From: JAKJEP01 sp964580995
Lineage (GTDB): Bacteria > Planctomycetota > Phycisphaerae > Sedimentisphaerales > SM23-30
Direction: 5' to 3'
NCBI GenBank assembly: GCA_964580995.1
Contig: CAZOMV010000023.1
Location: forward strand, 1-59,246
Length of the DNA: 59,246 nucleotides
This document shows positions 34,056 through 43,911 of this stretch, piece by piece. Numbering within the stretch: the first letter of the stretch is position 1; each line of letters starts with the position of its first letter. The notes under the pieces were generated by a model, which was not told the origin of the DNA, ran no database searches, and worked only from the letters and a program-made list of their open reading frames with translations. The position numbers were made by a program, and so were the translations under genes.

Positions 34056-36575
34056 ATGTTCAAGCAAAAATTATTTATATTTGTGCCAATAATGTTATTG
34101 TCTTTGGACATTCTGGCAGCGTTTNNNNNNNNNNTGGGGCAGGCCCGGGAATGGGCTGCGGGCTGGTTTGAAGGGATTCCCCAGCTTCCGGTAGTATCCG
34201 CCCAATTAGAGGTGGACGCGGACGATAGTGGTATTGTTCATGGCCGCAATGGCCATACGATGCTGAAGAACCGGATGTGGGAAGATCTGCCGTTACAAAT
34301 TGGGGAGGAGCTGTTTTACAGCGGATTATATACCCATGCGAACACGCGGGTGAAAGTGACTCTGCCGGAAGGGGGAGAATCTTTTCACGCCCGGATCGGG
34401 ATCGATTCGACGGATGTGACCAAGGCCGGGCAGGGCAGCGCCGTTTTTGCGGTGTATGCGGGGGAGAAATGTTTATATCGTTCAGACGTATTACGCGGTG
34501 GAATGAAAGCAGTGCCGGTTTCTGTGGCGCTGGACGGGGCAAAAGAATTCTTCCTGGAATTGTCGGATGGTGGTGACGGTATTTATTGTGACTGCGGGGA
34601 TTGGGCCGAGGCGACGGTTGTTTTGACAGGCGGGCGGAAAATCCTGCTAGGAGATCCCTTAACGGGTCCAATTAGTAAAATCCCGCCCTTTTCATTCCAA
34701 TATGACGGCAAGACATCTTCGGATTTATTAGCGACCTGGCCGGTTGAGCGAAGCAAGAAAAAGATGGATGCCGGCCGTGTAGCTCACACGATTGTCTGGA
34801 CCGATCCGAAGACGGCTTTGCAAGTCCGCTGCGAGGGAATCGAATATCTGGATTTTCCGACTCTGGAATGGACGGTTTACTTTAAGAATACCGGGGATAC
34901 CGACACACCGATCCTTTCTGAAATCATGGGAATCGATCTCGTCTTGCAGCGCGGCATGGTCGGGGAATACACCCTGCATCATCAGATCGGCAGTCCCGCG
35001 ACAATCAATGATTATTCCCCGCTGGAAGATATTCTTAATCCGGGCACAACCAAGCATCTGGGGACCAACGGCGGCCGTCCGTTGAATGGTTCCATGCCCT
35101 ATTTCAATATCCAGTGGCATGGGGCTGGAGCGATTGTGGTAATCGGCTGGCCGGGGCAGTGGGCGGCGGATTTCATCCGGGATGGTTCCACCGGCCTGCA
35201 AGTTCGCGGCGGGCAGGAATTAACCCAGCTCAAACTGCTGCCCGGCGAAGAAATCCGCTCGTCACTCTCGGTGGTGCAGTTTTATGAGGGGGATGCCGTT
35301 CGTGCCCAAAACGTCTGGCGACGCTGGATGATGGAATATAATGTTCCCCGGCCGGGCGGAAAAATATTGCAGCCGCAATGGAACGCCACCAGTTCGGTTC
35401 AGTTTGCCGAGATGATGATGGCCAACGAGGACAATCAGAAACGGTTCATCGACCGCTATCTGGAGGAAGGGATCAAAATCGACTACTGGTGGATGGATTT
35501 TGGCTGGTATTATTACCAGCCGCCGGATATTCGGTTTGAAGCGGATCAACGGCGTTTTCCCAACGGACTTCGTGCTATAACCGACCATGGCCGTGCTAAG
35601 GGAGTGAAAAGCATAGTCTGGTTCGAACCGGAAAACGTGAATGCGGAATCCAAAATATACAAAGAACACCCTGAATGGATTTTGGATGCCAAGCTGGGGG
35701 TGATGCTGGTCAATCTGGGCAATCCGCAGGCGTGGCAGTGGATGGTTGAGATGGTGGATGGCCAGTTGGTGAAAGAGGGAATCGATCTGTATCGACAGGA
35801 TTTCAACATGGAACCCCTGGAAATCTGGCGGCAGGCCGATCCACCGGACCGGCAGGGTATCACCGAAAATAAATATATTTCCGGGTATCTGGCGTTCTGG
35901 GATGAACTGCGGCGGCGGCATCCGGAGATGCTGATTGATTCCTGTTCCAGCGGGGGCCGGCGGAATGAGCTGGAGGCCATGCGGCGGGCTGTGCCGCTCT
36001 GGCGGACGGATTATAACAATGTCGGCTATGTGGTCTTCAACTATCGCATTGCCCCCAAAGAGGAGCTGCCCCGGGCGCTGCAATGCCATACCTTTGGCCT
36101 GGCCCGCTGGCTGCCCTATTTCGGAACGGCGGCCCGCGACGACGACCTTTATATTTTCCGCAGCGGCATGACGCCCTCCATGGTCAGCACGTGGGATGTA
36201 ACCAATCCCAAACTGGATTACGATCTGCTGCGAAAATGTTATGAGGAATGGCACGCCGTGGCAGGTTATATGTTGGGTGATTATTATCCCCTGACCCATT
36301 ACAGCCAGACGGCGGATGCCTGGATGGCTTGGCAGTTTGACCGGCCGGAAACCGGCGGCGGTATGATTCAGGCGTTTCGGCGCGCCGACAGCCCCTGCGA
36401 ATCCGCCCGATTCCCATTGCAGGGACTTGACAGGGATGCCTCCTATCTGGTACAGGATATGGATAACGATTCACCGCTAAAGGTTACGGCGCAAGAGTTA
36501 ATGGAAGCCGGCATTTTGATCGTAATGAAAAATAAACCATCTGCCGTCGTAATAACTTATACAAAAATTCAATAA
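34056..36575 (+). CDS. GH36 alpha-galactosidase-like enzyme with NPCBM domain (second copy)
   Basis: An 839-residue protein, with a 10-N gap after residue 23 in the signal peptide region. Residues about 45-190 form an NPCBM domain ('GEELFYSGLYTHANTRVKV', 'GDGIYCDCGDWAEATVVL') that binds glycan. The GH36 catalytic part follows, with nucleophile 'DLYRQDFNMEP' and 'DSCSSGGRRNELEAMRR', where the usual Asp after RRN is Glu. Both genes share architecture and probably arose by duplication. The Asp-to-Glu change may shift activity or specificity. It starts 31 bp after the first gene. Confidence 0.88.
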   Translation: MFKQKLFIFVPIMLLSLDILAAFXXXXGQAREWAAGWFEGIPQLPVVSAQLEVDADDSGIVHGRNGHTMLKNRMWEDLPLQIGEELFYSGLYTHANTRVKVTLPEGGESFHARIGIDSTDVTKAGQGSAVFAVYAGEKCLYRSDVLRGGMKAVPVSVALDGAKEFFLELSDGGDGIYCDCGDWAEATVVLTGGRKILLGDPLTGPISKIPPFSFQYDGKTSSDLLATWPVERSKKKMDAGRVAHTIVWTDPKTALQVRCEGIEYLDFPTLEWTVYFKNTGDTDTPILSEIMGIDLVLQRGMVGEYTLHHQIGSPATINDYSPLEDILNPGTTKHLGTNGGRPLNGSMPYFNIQWHGAGAIVVIGWPGQWAADFIRDGSTGLQVRGGQELTQLKLLPGEEIRSSLSVVQFYEGDAVRAQNVWRRWMMEYNVPRPGGKILQPQWNATSSVQFAEMMMANEDNQKRFIDRYLEEGIKIDYWWMDFGWYYYQPPDIRFEADQRRFPNGLRAITDHGRAKGVKSIVWFEPENVNAESKIYKEHPEWILDAKLGVMLVNLGNPQAWQWMVEMVDGQLVKEGIDLYRQDFNMEPLEIWRQADPPDRQGITENKYISGYLAFWDELRRRHPEMLIDSCSSGGRRNELEAMRRAVPLWRTDYNNVGYVVFNYRIAPKEELPRALQCHTFGLARWLPYFGTAARDDDLYIFRSGMTPSMVSTWDVTNPKLDYDLLRKCYEEWHAVAGYMLGDYYPLTHYSQTADAWMAWQFDRPETGGGMIQAFRRADSPCESARFPLQGLDRDASYLVQDMDNDSPLKVTAQELMEAGILIVMKNKPSAVVITYTKIQ
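34125..34134. other. Short gap, 10 N
   Basis: Ten N in the signal peptide region of the second GH36 gene. The frame is preserved as written, but true length is unknown. Confidence 0.99.
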
Positions 36576-36614
36576 CCACGATTTGAGTAAGAAGAGATCG
36601 GAAAGGTATTTTGC

Positions 36615-38000
36615 ATGAGTAAATCGGAAAAGCAAGACAACACGCAAACTGAAAACTTGCCTGCTGTTGACCGCCGCCAGTGGCTGCGGAAGAGTAGTTC
36701 GCTGGGAGTAGCGGCGGTGGTCGGTTCCACGTTAATGAACTCCTGTGCCCAGGCCCAGAGCGGTTCCCCGACAAACTCCAGTGCCGTGCGATCCATTCGA
36801 GAGTTCGGAATCCTTTCCACCAATACCCCTGAAACCAACCGGCAGTTGCTGCAGGAGGCGATTGACTGGGCCTCGACTTGCGGCGGGGCCATTTTTATCG
36901 AACCGACGGAAGATCCTTACCCAGTGGCTGACGGCCTGATTCTGCGGAAAAACGTCTCCCTGATCGGGGTGCACGGGCCTACCCCGCGCGGCACCCGCCA
37001 CCCGAAGAAGGTCCAGCCGGTGGGCAGCGTCTTCAAAATCGAGGCCCAGGACAAACCCTTTATCACGGTCGAATCCGGCACGCAACTGCGGGGGCTGCAA
37101 TTCTGGTATGCCGCCCAAACCCTCAGCGACCCCAGCAAAGTCATTGAATACCCCCCTACCGTGCAGTGCGCTCAGGGGCAATATGTGGCCGGTGTAACTC
37201 TTTCCAATTTGACCTGTTATGGAGAATTCATTGCCTTTGATTTACGCGGCGACCCCAGTATCAATCCCAAGTTTTGCGCTGAATTACTGCTGATCGAGCA
37301 CTGTTATGGATATCCGCTGAGCGGCCGTTTTGTGGATCTGGATTATATCTATGATATTCCCCGCGTCCTCCACTGCCACAGCAATCCCGCCATTCGGCGG
37401 AATATCGACGGCGATACGCATCGCGAGGTAATTGACAGTGTGGTGGCCCGGAAAACCTTTGCCTATTCCATCAACCACACCGACAACGCGGTTCTGATGG
37501 ATTTGTTCATTTTCGGAGCCTTCGGCGGGGTACGGCTGGGACCGGCCACCTACGGACAATTGACCAGCTTTAATCTGGATTGCGTGTCCATCGGGATTCA
37601 TAAGTCGGGCGACAGCCAGTTCAATCGCAACTGGCAGATCGCCCAGGGTTCAATCATCGCCAATACCGGCCCCCGCCCCGAAGATATCCACCCGATAGTA
37701 ATAGACGGCAAGGGGCACACGTCCCTTACCAATGTCGAGGCCTTTAGCGGGCAGAATCCGGCCATCAGCACCCCCACCGTGGATGTGAATGGCCGCCAGC
37801 TTACTTTGAGTCATGATTTTATACTGGTGGACGGCGAGGAACCGCTGACGGTCGCCCTAACCGGCTGCCGCATGGCCAATTACTACGCTGAAAATCCGAT
37901 TACGGTGAAAAATCCCAATGCGGCGGTGTCTGTTTCCGGCTGTTTCAAAACCCGCGCCCACGACAATCATGCGGTGCCGGTCGAAGGCGGTCTCCTTTGA
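36615..38000 (+). CDS. Tat-exported beta-helix (pectate-lyase-like) protein
   Basis: A 461-residue protein with a twin-arginine signal near residue 19 ('DRRQWLRKSSSLGVAAVVG') and a possible lipobox (NSCAQ). The start of the mature part ('GILSTNTPETNRQLLQEAIDWASTCGGAIFIE') is the pectate-lyase-3 / right-handed beta-helix domain that leads glycan-cleaving or -binding proteins. The rest shows beta-strand-turn periodicity. It ends the polysaccharide cluster that begins at GH127. Pectin or another acidic glycan is a likely substrate, but no catalytic residues are certain. Confidence 0.8.
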   Translation: MSKSEKQDNTQTENLPAVDRRQWLRKSSSLGVAAVVGSTLMNSCAQAQSGSPTNSSAVRSIREFGILSTNTPETNRQLLQEAIDWASTCGGAIFIEPTEDPYPVADGLILRKNVSLIGVHGPTPRGTRHPKKVQPVGSVFKIEAQDKPFITVESGTQLRGLQFWYAAQTLSDPSKVIEYPPTVQCAQGQYVAGVTLSNLTCYGEFIAFDLRGDPSINPKFCAELLLIEHCYGYPLSGRFVDLDYIYDIPRVLHCHSNPAIRRNIDGDTHREVIDSVVARKTFAYSINHTDNAVLMDLFIFGAFGGVRLGPATYGQLTSFNLDCVSIGIHKSGDSQFNRNWQIAQGSIIANTGPRPEDIHPIVIDGKGHTSLTNVEAFSGQNPAISTPTVDVNGRQLTLSHDFILVDGEEPLTVALTGCRMANYYAENPITVKNPNAAVSVSGCFKTRAHDNHAVPVEGGLL

Positions 38001-38007
38001 ATGGGGA

Positions 38008-38628
38008 TTACAGCCGGGCAAAATTTTGCAGCATCTGCAACCCCAGCCGCTGGGACTTCTCCGGGTGAAACTGGGTGGCCATGATATTATTTCGCACGAT
38101 GCTGGAGGCAAAGTCGTAAGCATGATTCGTGGAAGTTGCGATCACTCCTGAATCGTCGGGCACGACATAGTAAGAGTGTACGAAGTAAACATAGGTTCCA
38201 TCCGGGATATCCCGGTACAGCGGCGAAGGATTTCGATATTGGAGCGAATTCCAGCCCATGTGCGGAATCTTCAAATCCGTTTCATCCCCCCTGCCGGAAA
38301 AATCGAAACGAACTACCTTGCCCGGAATAATCCCCAATCCTTCATGTTCCCCGTCTTCATAACTTACATTGAAAAGCAACTGAAGCCCCAGACAAATGCC
38401 CAGAAAGCATTTCCCGCTTTCCGCTACTTCCCGGATCGGATCCACCAGCCCCTGCTCACGCAGAGCCTGCATCGCATCGGCAAAGGCTCCCACGCCCGGC
38501 AGAACAATCTTATCCACCTGCCTTAGCTCGTCCGGTTCGCGCACAATCCGCGCCAAGGCCCCGACTTTTTCAAAGCCCTTCTGCACGCTGTGCAAATTCC
38601 CCATCCCATAATCAATAATTCCAATCAC
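38008..38628 (-). CDS. hisH: Imidazole glycerol phosphate synthase, glutaminase subunit
   Basis: A 206-residue class-I glutamine amidotransferase. The N-terminal 'IGIIDYGMGNLHSV' is the HisH signature; nucleophile Cys79 is in 'GICLGLQLLF'; the His-Glu pair is in 'ATQFHPEKSQ'. It feeds ammonia to HisF in histidine synthesis. hisF and other his genes are not adjacent, as is common for planctomycetes. It converges on the beta-helix gene with only 7 bp between stops. Confidence 0.93.
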   Translation of the reverse strand: MIGIIDYGMGNLHSVQKGFEKVGALARIVREPDELRQVDKIVLPGVGAFADAMQALREQGLVDPIREVAESGKCFLGICLGLQLLFNVSYEDGEHEGLGIIPGKVVRFDFSGRGDETDLKIPHMGWNSLQYRNPSPLYRDIPDGTYVYFVHSYYVVPDDSGVIATSTNHAYDFASSIVRNNIMATQFHPEKSQRLGLQMLQNFARL

Positions 38629-38674
38629 GGAATAACTTTCTATATCAAATGGTGTATATCTGCCGTCAGCAGGA

Positions 38675-39325
38675 CTATTGAAACAAATGGACGATGATTT
38701 CTACACGCCGATTTTGGGTCTTTTGTTTGCTTACCGGATGGTACTGGCTTCGACCGGCGGCTGCCAGCCGTTTGGGCGGAATTTTCTGCCCAATCATGTA
38801 GCGTGTAACCGCCAAAGCCCGTTCCGCCGACAACTGCCAGTTATCCTGCCACTTGCTTTTTTTGATCGGATCGGTATCGGTATGGCCGACTATGGATATT
38901 TCCTTGCCGGCGTATTTTTCCTGGATGACCTGGGCAATCCGTTTCAGGCGCGCCTTGGCATTCGATTTGAGTGTGACCTTGCCGGAATCGAAAAACACAT
39001 CCGTCGCCAGCGTTACGGTAATAGTCCCTTTGGCGGGATCCCAGCTAGTCTCTTCGCCGGCAAAACCCGGATCAAAGCTGCCCTTTTTCATCGCCTCCTG
39101 CAAGTCCATCTGGCTCTGACCCAACTGCCCGGCCATCTGATCCCGGTCCGCGTTGCACTGATCCAGAGTCTCCTGCGAACTGGCTAGGAGGGATTCCAGG
39201 TTGGCCTTTTCCGATTCGCAGGCCTCATACTTCGACTTCCACTGCAGACAGGGAATGCAGCATCCAGCACTCACCAAAAGCATCGCCAGAATCGATATCG
39301 TCATTCCTTTTTTTATCTGCCGCAT
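38675..39325 (-). CDS. OmpA-domain lipoprotein (copy 2)
   Basis: A 216-residue lipoprotein: lipobox 'LLVSAGCC', then an alpha-helical coiled-coil ('EKANLESLLASSQETLDQCNADRDQMAG'), then the OmpA/MotB peptidoglycan-binding domain ('FFDSGKVTLKSNAKARL', 'ISIVGHTDTDPIKKSKWQDNWQLSAERALAVTRYMI'). It anchors the outer envelope to the wall. It is about two-thirds identical to the gene 25 bp upstream, so the two are a tandem duplicate pair. Confidence 0.88.
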   Translation of the reverse strand: MRQIKKGMTISILAMLLVSAGCCIPCLQWKSKYEACESEKANLESLLASSQETLDQCNADRDQMAGQLGQSQMDLQEAMKKGSFDPGFAGEETSWDPAKGTITVTLATDVFFDSGKVTLKSNAKARLKRIAQVIQEKYAGKEISIVGHTDTDPIKKSKWQDNWQLSAERALAVTRYMIGQKIPPKRLAAAGRSQYHPVSKQKTQNRRVEIIVHLFQ

Positions 39326-39350
39326 ACTTTCGCCGTTATCCAATCAGGAC

Positions 39351-39989
39351 CTAGTTAAACATATGGATGACAAATTCCACACGCCGGTTTTCCGCTTTCT
39401 TCCCGCCAACCGGATGGTATTCGCTGCGTCCTACGGCTGCCAACTGCTTCGCCGGTATCCCCTGCTCAATGAGGTACCGCGTGACCGCTAGAGCTCGTTC
39501 GGCTGACAACTGCCAGTTATCCTGCCATTTGCTCTTCTTGATCGGGTCCGTATCCGTATGGCCGATCACAGAGACTTCTTTACTGCCATACTTCTCTTTG
39601 ATTTCTTTGGTAATCCGGTTCAGGCGTGTCTTGGAATCCGACTTGAGCGTCACCTTACCGGAATCAAATAGCACATCACTTTCCAACTGTACGGTAATAG
39701 TCCCTTTTTCGGGATCCCACGTGGCTTTTTCGCCGGCAAAACCCGGATCAAAATCCTTCTTTTTCATCGCATCCTGCAAATCCTTTTGCGTCTGTCCCAA
39801 CTGACCAGACATCTGATCCCGTTCCGCGTTGCACTGCTGAAGGGATTCCTGCGAATTCTCAAACAATGCCTCCAGGTTTTCCTTTTCCGAGGCACAGGTC
39901 TCATACTTCTTCTGCCAGTTTTGACAGCCCGTGCCCGCCAAAACCATTGCCAGAACTGCTGCTACCGCCACACTCTTCATCCGTCGCAT
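39351..39989 (-). CDS. OmpA-domain lipoprotein (copy 1)
   Basis: A 212-residue lipoprotein with lipobox 'LAGTGCQ', a coiled-coil linker and a C-terminal OmpA domain ('VLFDSGKVTLKSDSKTRL', 'VSVIGHTDTDPIKKSKWQDNWQLSAERALAVTRYLI'). Role as for the paralogue: a peptidoglycan-linked envelope protein. It is followed directly by its duplicate and preceded by the LapA-like gene. Confidence 0.88.
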   Translation of the reverse strand: MRRMKSVAVAAVLAMVLAGTGCQNWQKKYETCASEKENLEALFENSQESLQQCNAERDQMSGQLGQTQKDLQDAMKKKDFDPGFAGEKATWDPEKGTITVQLESDVLFDSGKVTLKSDSKTRLNRITKEIKEKYGSKEVSVIGHTDTDPIKKSKWQDNWQLSAERALAVTRYLIEQGIPAKQLAAVGRSEYHPVGGKKAENRRVEFVIHMFN

Positions 39990-40021
39990 ACTTAGTCTCC
40001 TTACGTTATGCTGTTTTCCAA

Positions 40022-40324
40022 TTACTTTTCCAGTTCGCTTTTTATTTCCTTTACAACCCGTTTTTGTTCCTGTTCTTCGAGCCGTAATTTACGCACATCC
40101 CGAATAATCCCGGCGATCCGGCGCGAAATCAGGTAAAACAGGATTCCGCCGCCGGCCGTGGTCAGTAAAAGCCAATATAAGGGAATACCTGGCGTTTGCC
40201 ATACCAAAAATTTGACACTTACATCCTTGGAATTACTCAGTATAAATATCAATACAACCAAAGTCGCCAGAGACACCATGGTTAACCTGGCATACACCTT
40301 AATTTTTCTCGCATTCCACGCCAT
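40022..40324 (-). CDS. LapA-domain inner-membrane protein
   Basis: A 100-residue protein with two transmembrane helices ('MVSLATLVVLIFILSN', 'LYWLLLTTAGGGILFYLIS') and a cytoplasmic Lys/Glu-rich coiled-coil tail. The layout, with 'SVKFLVWQTPGIPLYW' between helices, fits the LapA/DUF1049 domain linked to lipopolysaccharide assembly. It follows the prepilin peptidase and precedes two OmpA lipoproteins. Confidence 0.75.
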   Translation of the reverse strand: MAWNARKIKVYARLTMVSLATLVVLIFILSNSKDVSVKFLVWQTPGIPLYWLLLTTAGGGILFYLISRRIAGIIRDVRKLRLEEQEQKRVVKEIKSELEK

Positions 40325-40344
40325 GGCTAGTTTCACTTCCCTGG

Positions 40345-41526
40345 TTATGGAATTACCGGCGGAACAAATAATACTTTCAGATGTTCCATAACCGGTTCAA
40401 AAAAAACCATCACCAGCACCGTCGCCAGCGACAGCCACGGGCCATACGGTATCTCACGTCTCCGGTGAATGACCAGCGACAACAGCGCCCAGCCAAGCCC
40501 GAAAAACGGCGCCACAAAAAACGCAACCGTCGGCGTGAGCCAGCCCAGGACTGCTCCCACCGCCGCCATCAGGTGCACATCACCCAATCCCATGGCTTCT
40601 TTTCCAAACGCGACAGATCCTGCTATCCGGGTCGCCCATACAACGCCACCCCCTATCATAAACCCAAACGCACTGCCAAGCAAGCCCGCACACCATTTTT
40701 GCTGAATAATTAATGAACCCCACCATTCCGCAACCGAATTATCACCGGTCAAAACCTTCATAAACACCAGCCCCAATACTACCGCCGGTGCCAGAAATGC
40801 CACCTCCCGCAGCATTTCCCGCCGGATCGCAACCACCACTTCCGGCATATCAATCCCTTTTTGCTCACATTCCGCCTCCAACACCTCTATTTCCGCGAAA
40901 CTCCGCGTAAGAACCCCCCATTTCAACAAAATTAACCCCACCATCAGCCCCAAACCCCCACCTAGTGCCGCGGCGGCCATCGCTGGGCTGGCATAAGGAA
41001 TAATCCGCCAGTATTCCTCCGTCTGCTTCTCCAGACAATAGGGCCAGACCGCACTTAGCCCAAATCCCACCAAAGCCGCGGTATAACTAACCGATAATGG
41101 GATAATCCAGTGTTCCGCATCAATCAAAGTCGCCGCCAGCAGCGCACAGACCAATACCATATGACCGGCATAAATCACCCACCCCCAATGGGTAAAGGGG
41201 GGCATCGGAACTCGCAGACCCCAATAAAAATATCCCCGGTAGATCGCAACAAACAGAATGGCTGTGAAAAGTTCTACCAGGGCGTAACGAATCGAAAATT
41301 TTGCCCCGCAGTTCCGGCACCGGCCCCGCAGGTAAAACCACGCCAGAATCGGGATATTGTCATACCATCGCACGGGCGCCTGGCAACTGAAACAATGGCT
41401 TCCCGGCTGGACAATCGACATCCCCTGCGGCAGCCGATATACCACCACATTGAGAAAACTGCCCACCGAAGCGCCCAGGCAAAACAAAAAAATGATCCAG
41501 CAGGTATCCGAAATCGCAAAATTCAA
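40345..41526 (-). CDS. Prepilin peptidase (type IV pilin leader peptidase)
   Basis: A 393-residue polytopic membrane protease and methylase. Motifs: GASVGSFLNVVVYRLPQG at the N-terminus, two CxxC zinc pairs ('CFSCQAP' and 'CRNCGAKF'), and catalytic aspartates in 'LIDAEHWIIP' and 'GLGDVHLMAAVG'. It has a longer than usual cytoplasmic insertion at about residues 150-270. It processes type IV pilin or pseudopilin leaders. I start at the TTG at 41526 (AAGGA upstream); a longer frame would run into the phosphoesterase gene. Confidence 0.9.
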   Translation of the reverse strand: MNFAISDTCWIIFLFCLGASVGSFLNVVVYRLPQGMSIVQPGSHCFSCQAPVRWYDNIPILAWFYLRGRCRNCGAKFSIRYALVELFTAILFVAIYRGYFYWGLRVPMPPFTHWGWVIYAGHMVLVCALLAATLIDAEHWIIPLSVSYTAALVGFGLSAVWPYCLEKQTEEYWRIIPYASPAMAAAALGGGLGLMVGLILLKWGVLTRSFAEIEVLEAECEQKGIDMPEVVVAIRREMLREVAFLAPAVVLGLVFMKVLTGDNSVAEWWGSLIIQQKWCAGLLGSAFGFMIGGGVVWATRIAGSVAFGKEAMGLGDVHLMAAVGAVLGWLTPTVAFFVAPFFGLGWALLSLVIHRRREIPYGPWLSLATVLVMVFFEPVMEHLKVLFVPPVIP

Positions 41527-41539
41527 TGGTACATCCTTG

Positions 41540-42376
41540 TTATGGCATCCAACCCAGACTGTGTTCCATCTCATCCGGGTATTTACTATCCCAGCGAAAC
41601 GTGCAGATACGAATTTCATCCTGGCCGGCATTGACACATATCGTTTTCCCGATACACTCGGTATAATGGCCGCTAACGATGGGCGACTCATGCAAATGAC
41701 CGTGCAGCGAAAGTACCGGCTGGGTCCGCTCAATAAACTTCCGGACCGCACACGATCCCACATGTTTGCCGTCCAGCAGCAAATCCAGATTCCCCTGACA
41801 GGGCGGCGCATGCGCCACGAGAATGCACTTCTCACCGACAGGCGCTTCGCTGAGCATCTTTTCCAGACTCTCATGCTGGGAAAAATACTGCCTGCCGGTA
41901 ACGGACTGGATCCGTTTCTCCTCCGCGGACCAAGCATACCCGCCGAATTCGCTGGGCGGATCCGCTTCCATGTCCCGCCGCTCAAAATCCTTGATCCAAT
42001 AGGGCGCCGGCGGGCAATGGGACAACCCCAGAAAACCGAAATCATTCACCTTGTGCAGCCGGTCGTGACGGAGCATCTTTAACAAAGATCGCTCTTCCAA
42101 CGCGGCGAATTCATCCACGCTGAACGTCCAGTCATGGTTGCCGAATATCGTTAAAATTTCCGTTTCCCCTTTCACCTCATGGATTCGCTCCAGAAACTCC
42201 CGAAAATCATCTCGAATATAACGGCATACCGAATCAAACGGCATCCCGCGGTCGCCATCGGGCAGGATATCCCCGCCCAATATCAGGACCTCGCTGGGAC
42301 GGGCGGTGAACTGTTCCAGCAGTTGGCTGAACAGGTTGCAGGAACCATGCAGATCGGATGTATAGAGCAATTCCAT
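41540..42376 (-). CDS. Metallophosphoesterase
   Basis: A 278-residue calcineurin-like phosphoesterase. Metal-binding motifs are 'SDLHGSCNLF' (DxH), 'ILGGDILPDGD' (GD), 'FGNHDWTF' (GNHD), 'VAHAPPCQGN' and 'SLHGHLHES' (GH). Substrate cannot be read from sequence; members cleave phosphodiesters in nucleotides, phospholipids or other compounds. It lies between argG and the prepilin peptidase in the same direction. Confidence 0.85.
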   Translation of the reverse strand: MELLYTSDLHGSCNLFSQLLEQFTARPSEVLILGGDILPDGDRGMPFDSVCRYIRDDFREFLERIHEVKGETEILTIFGNHDWTFSVDEFAALEERSLLKMLRHDRLHKVNDFGFLGLSHCPPAPYWIKDFERRDMEADPPSEFGGYAWSAEEKRIQSVTGRQYFSQHESLEKMLSEAPVGEKCILVAHAPPCQGNLDLLLDGKHVGSCAVRKFIERTQPVLSLHGHLHESPIVSGHYTECIGKTICVNAGQDEIRICTFRWDSKYPDEMEHSLGWMP

Positions 42377-42377
42377 T

Positions 42378-43619
42378 TTATTTTTTACGCTTGGCAGCGG
42401 CCTTCTTCGTCTTCATCAGACCTTTGATCGCCTGCACCTTCATCGGCAGGCCGAACAAGCGGATAAATCCGGTGGCATCCGTACTATTGTATTCCGCGCC
42501 CATGGTGAAGCTGGCCAGATTCGCCGCATACAGGCTGTTCGGGCTGGTCACGCCCGCCAGCGTACAATTGCCTTTGAACAGCCGCAGCCGCACCGTACCG
42601 CTGACTTTCTCCTGCGTCGAATCGACAAACGCATCCAGCGCCTTCCGCAAGGGTGTGAACCATTGCCCATAATATACCAGTTCGGCATACCGCAAAGCAA
42701 CCTGCTGCTTATAATGGGCCGTGTCCCGGTCCAGACACAGCATCTCCAACGCCCGGTGCGCGGTGTAAAGGATTGTCCCGCCGGGAGTTTCATATACTCC
42801 CCGGCTCTTCATCCCCACCAGCCGGTTCTCCACCAGGTCGGCCTGGCCTACCCCATGCCGGCCGCCCAGCTCATTCAACTGCGCCACCAGCTTCACCGAA
42901 TCCACCTTCCGGCCGTTCAGCGCTACCGGTACCCCCTTCGCAAAACCCACCTCCACATAGTCCGCCTTATTGGGCGTCTTGCTGATCGGATTGCTGATTA
43001 CGAACAGATGGTCCTGCGGCTCATTGGCTGGGTCTTCCAGGTCCGCTCCTTCGTGGCTGATATGCCAGAGATTCCGGTCCCGGCTGTAAATCTTCTTCTT
43101 CGACTGCTCAATCGGGATGTTCCGCTTTTTCGCGTAATCCACCGCCGCCTCCCGGCTGGTCAGCTCAAAACTGGGGTCCTTCCAGGGAGCAATGATCTTC
43201 AGCGACGGGTCCAGGGCCATAAATGTCAGCTCAAACCGTACCTGGTCATTGCCTTTACCGGTGGCCCCATGCGACACCGCGTCCGCCCCTTCTTCCTGAG
43301 CGATCCGCACCTGTTCCTTGGCGATCAGCGGCCGGGCGATACTGGTCCCCAGCAGATAGCCGTTTTCATAGACCGCCCCGGACTTCAGCATCGGCCAGAG
43401 GTAATCCTCGACGAACTCCTTCCGCAAATCCCGGACGATGCACTTGCTCGCCCCGCTGGCCAGGGCCTTCTTTTTGATCCCCACCAGCTCACTGCCCTGC
43501 CCCAACTCCGCCGCAAACGCGATCACTTGACAGCCGTACTTCTCCCGCAGCCACGGCAATATTACACTGGTATCCAAACCCCCGCTATACGCCAACACGA
43601 TCTTTTTCACTTTGTCCAT
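42378..43619 (-). CDS. argG: Argininosuccinate synthase
   Basis: A 413-residue enzyme that condenses citrulline and aspartate with ATP. The PP-loop 'VLAYSGGLDTSVILPWL' is at the N-terminus; 'GATGKGNDQVRFEL' and 'YETPGGTILYTAHRALE' are further family signatures. Arg/Lys-rich C-terminus (AAAKRKK). Length is standard. It is the first gene of a leftward group; argH is not in the window. Confidence 0.96.
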   Translation of the reverse strand: MDKVKKIVLAYSGGLDTSVILPWLREKYGCQVIAFAAELGQGSELVGIKKKALASGASKCIVRDLRKEFVEDYLWPMLKSGAVYENGYLLGTSIARPLIAKEQVRIAQEEGADAVSHGATGKGNDQVRFELTFMALDPSLKIIAPWKDPSFELTSREAAVDYAKKRNIPIEQSKKKIYSRDRNLWHISHEGADLEDPANEPQDHLFVISNPISKTPNKADYVEVGFAKGVPVALNGRKVDSVKLVAQLNELGGRHGVGQADLVENRLVGMKSRGVYETPGGTILYTAHRALEMLCLDRDTAHYKQQVALRYAELVYYGQWFTPLRKALDAFVDSTQEKVSGTVRLRLFKGNCTLAGVTSPNSLYAANLASFTMGAEYNSTDATGFIRLFGLPMKVQAIKGLMKTKKAAAKRKK

Positions 43620-43911
43620 AATCCTTTCACCTCATAAACACCTTGTTTTAACGGAATTATAACCCCGAATTCCCCCCACGCCAACAAAATCTTCTCCCCT
43701 TCCCTTGTTTTTTTAAGACGAATATCAGGGAAATTAGTTATTGACTTTTTCCCCATAATTCGGTACCATGAAATGGTCTGGATGGGGCTCTGAGAGGGGC
43801 TTGCAGACAGATGGGCTAATTTAAATATGGATTCTTTCAACCGGTGTAAAAGACTTAAGTGCTTTCCATATATTTAGCTTTTAACCTTAAGTAAGGAAGG
43901 GAGCCTGGAAA
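43620..43911. promoter_or_regulatory. Divergent region with promoter of the PEP-CTERM gene
   Basis: TTGACT (43741-43746), 17 bp, TACCAT (43764-43769) points rightward, with a ~135-nt leader. The leader holds a possible stem ATATGGA...TCCATAT and an ACTTAAG/CTTAAGT pair; no riboswitch class was recognised. Confidence 0.5.
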
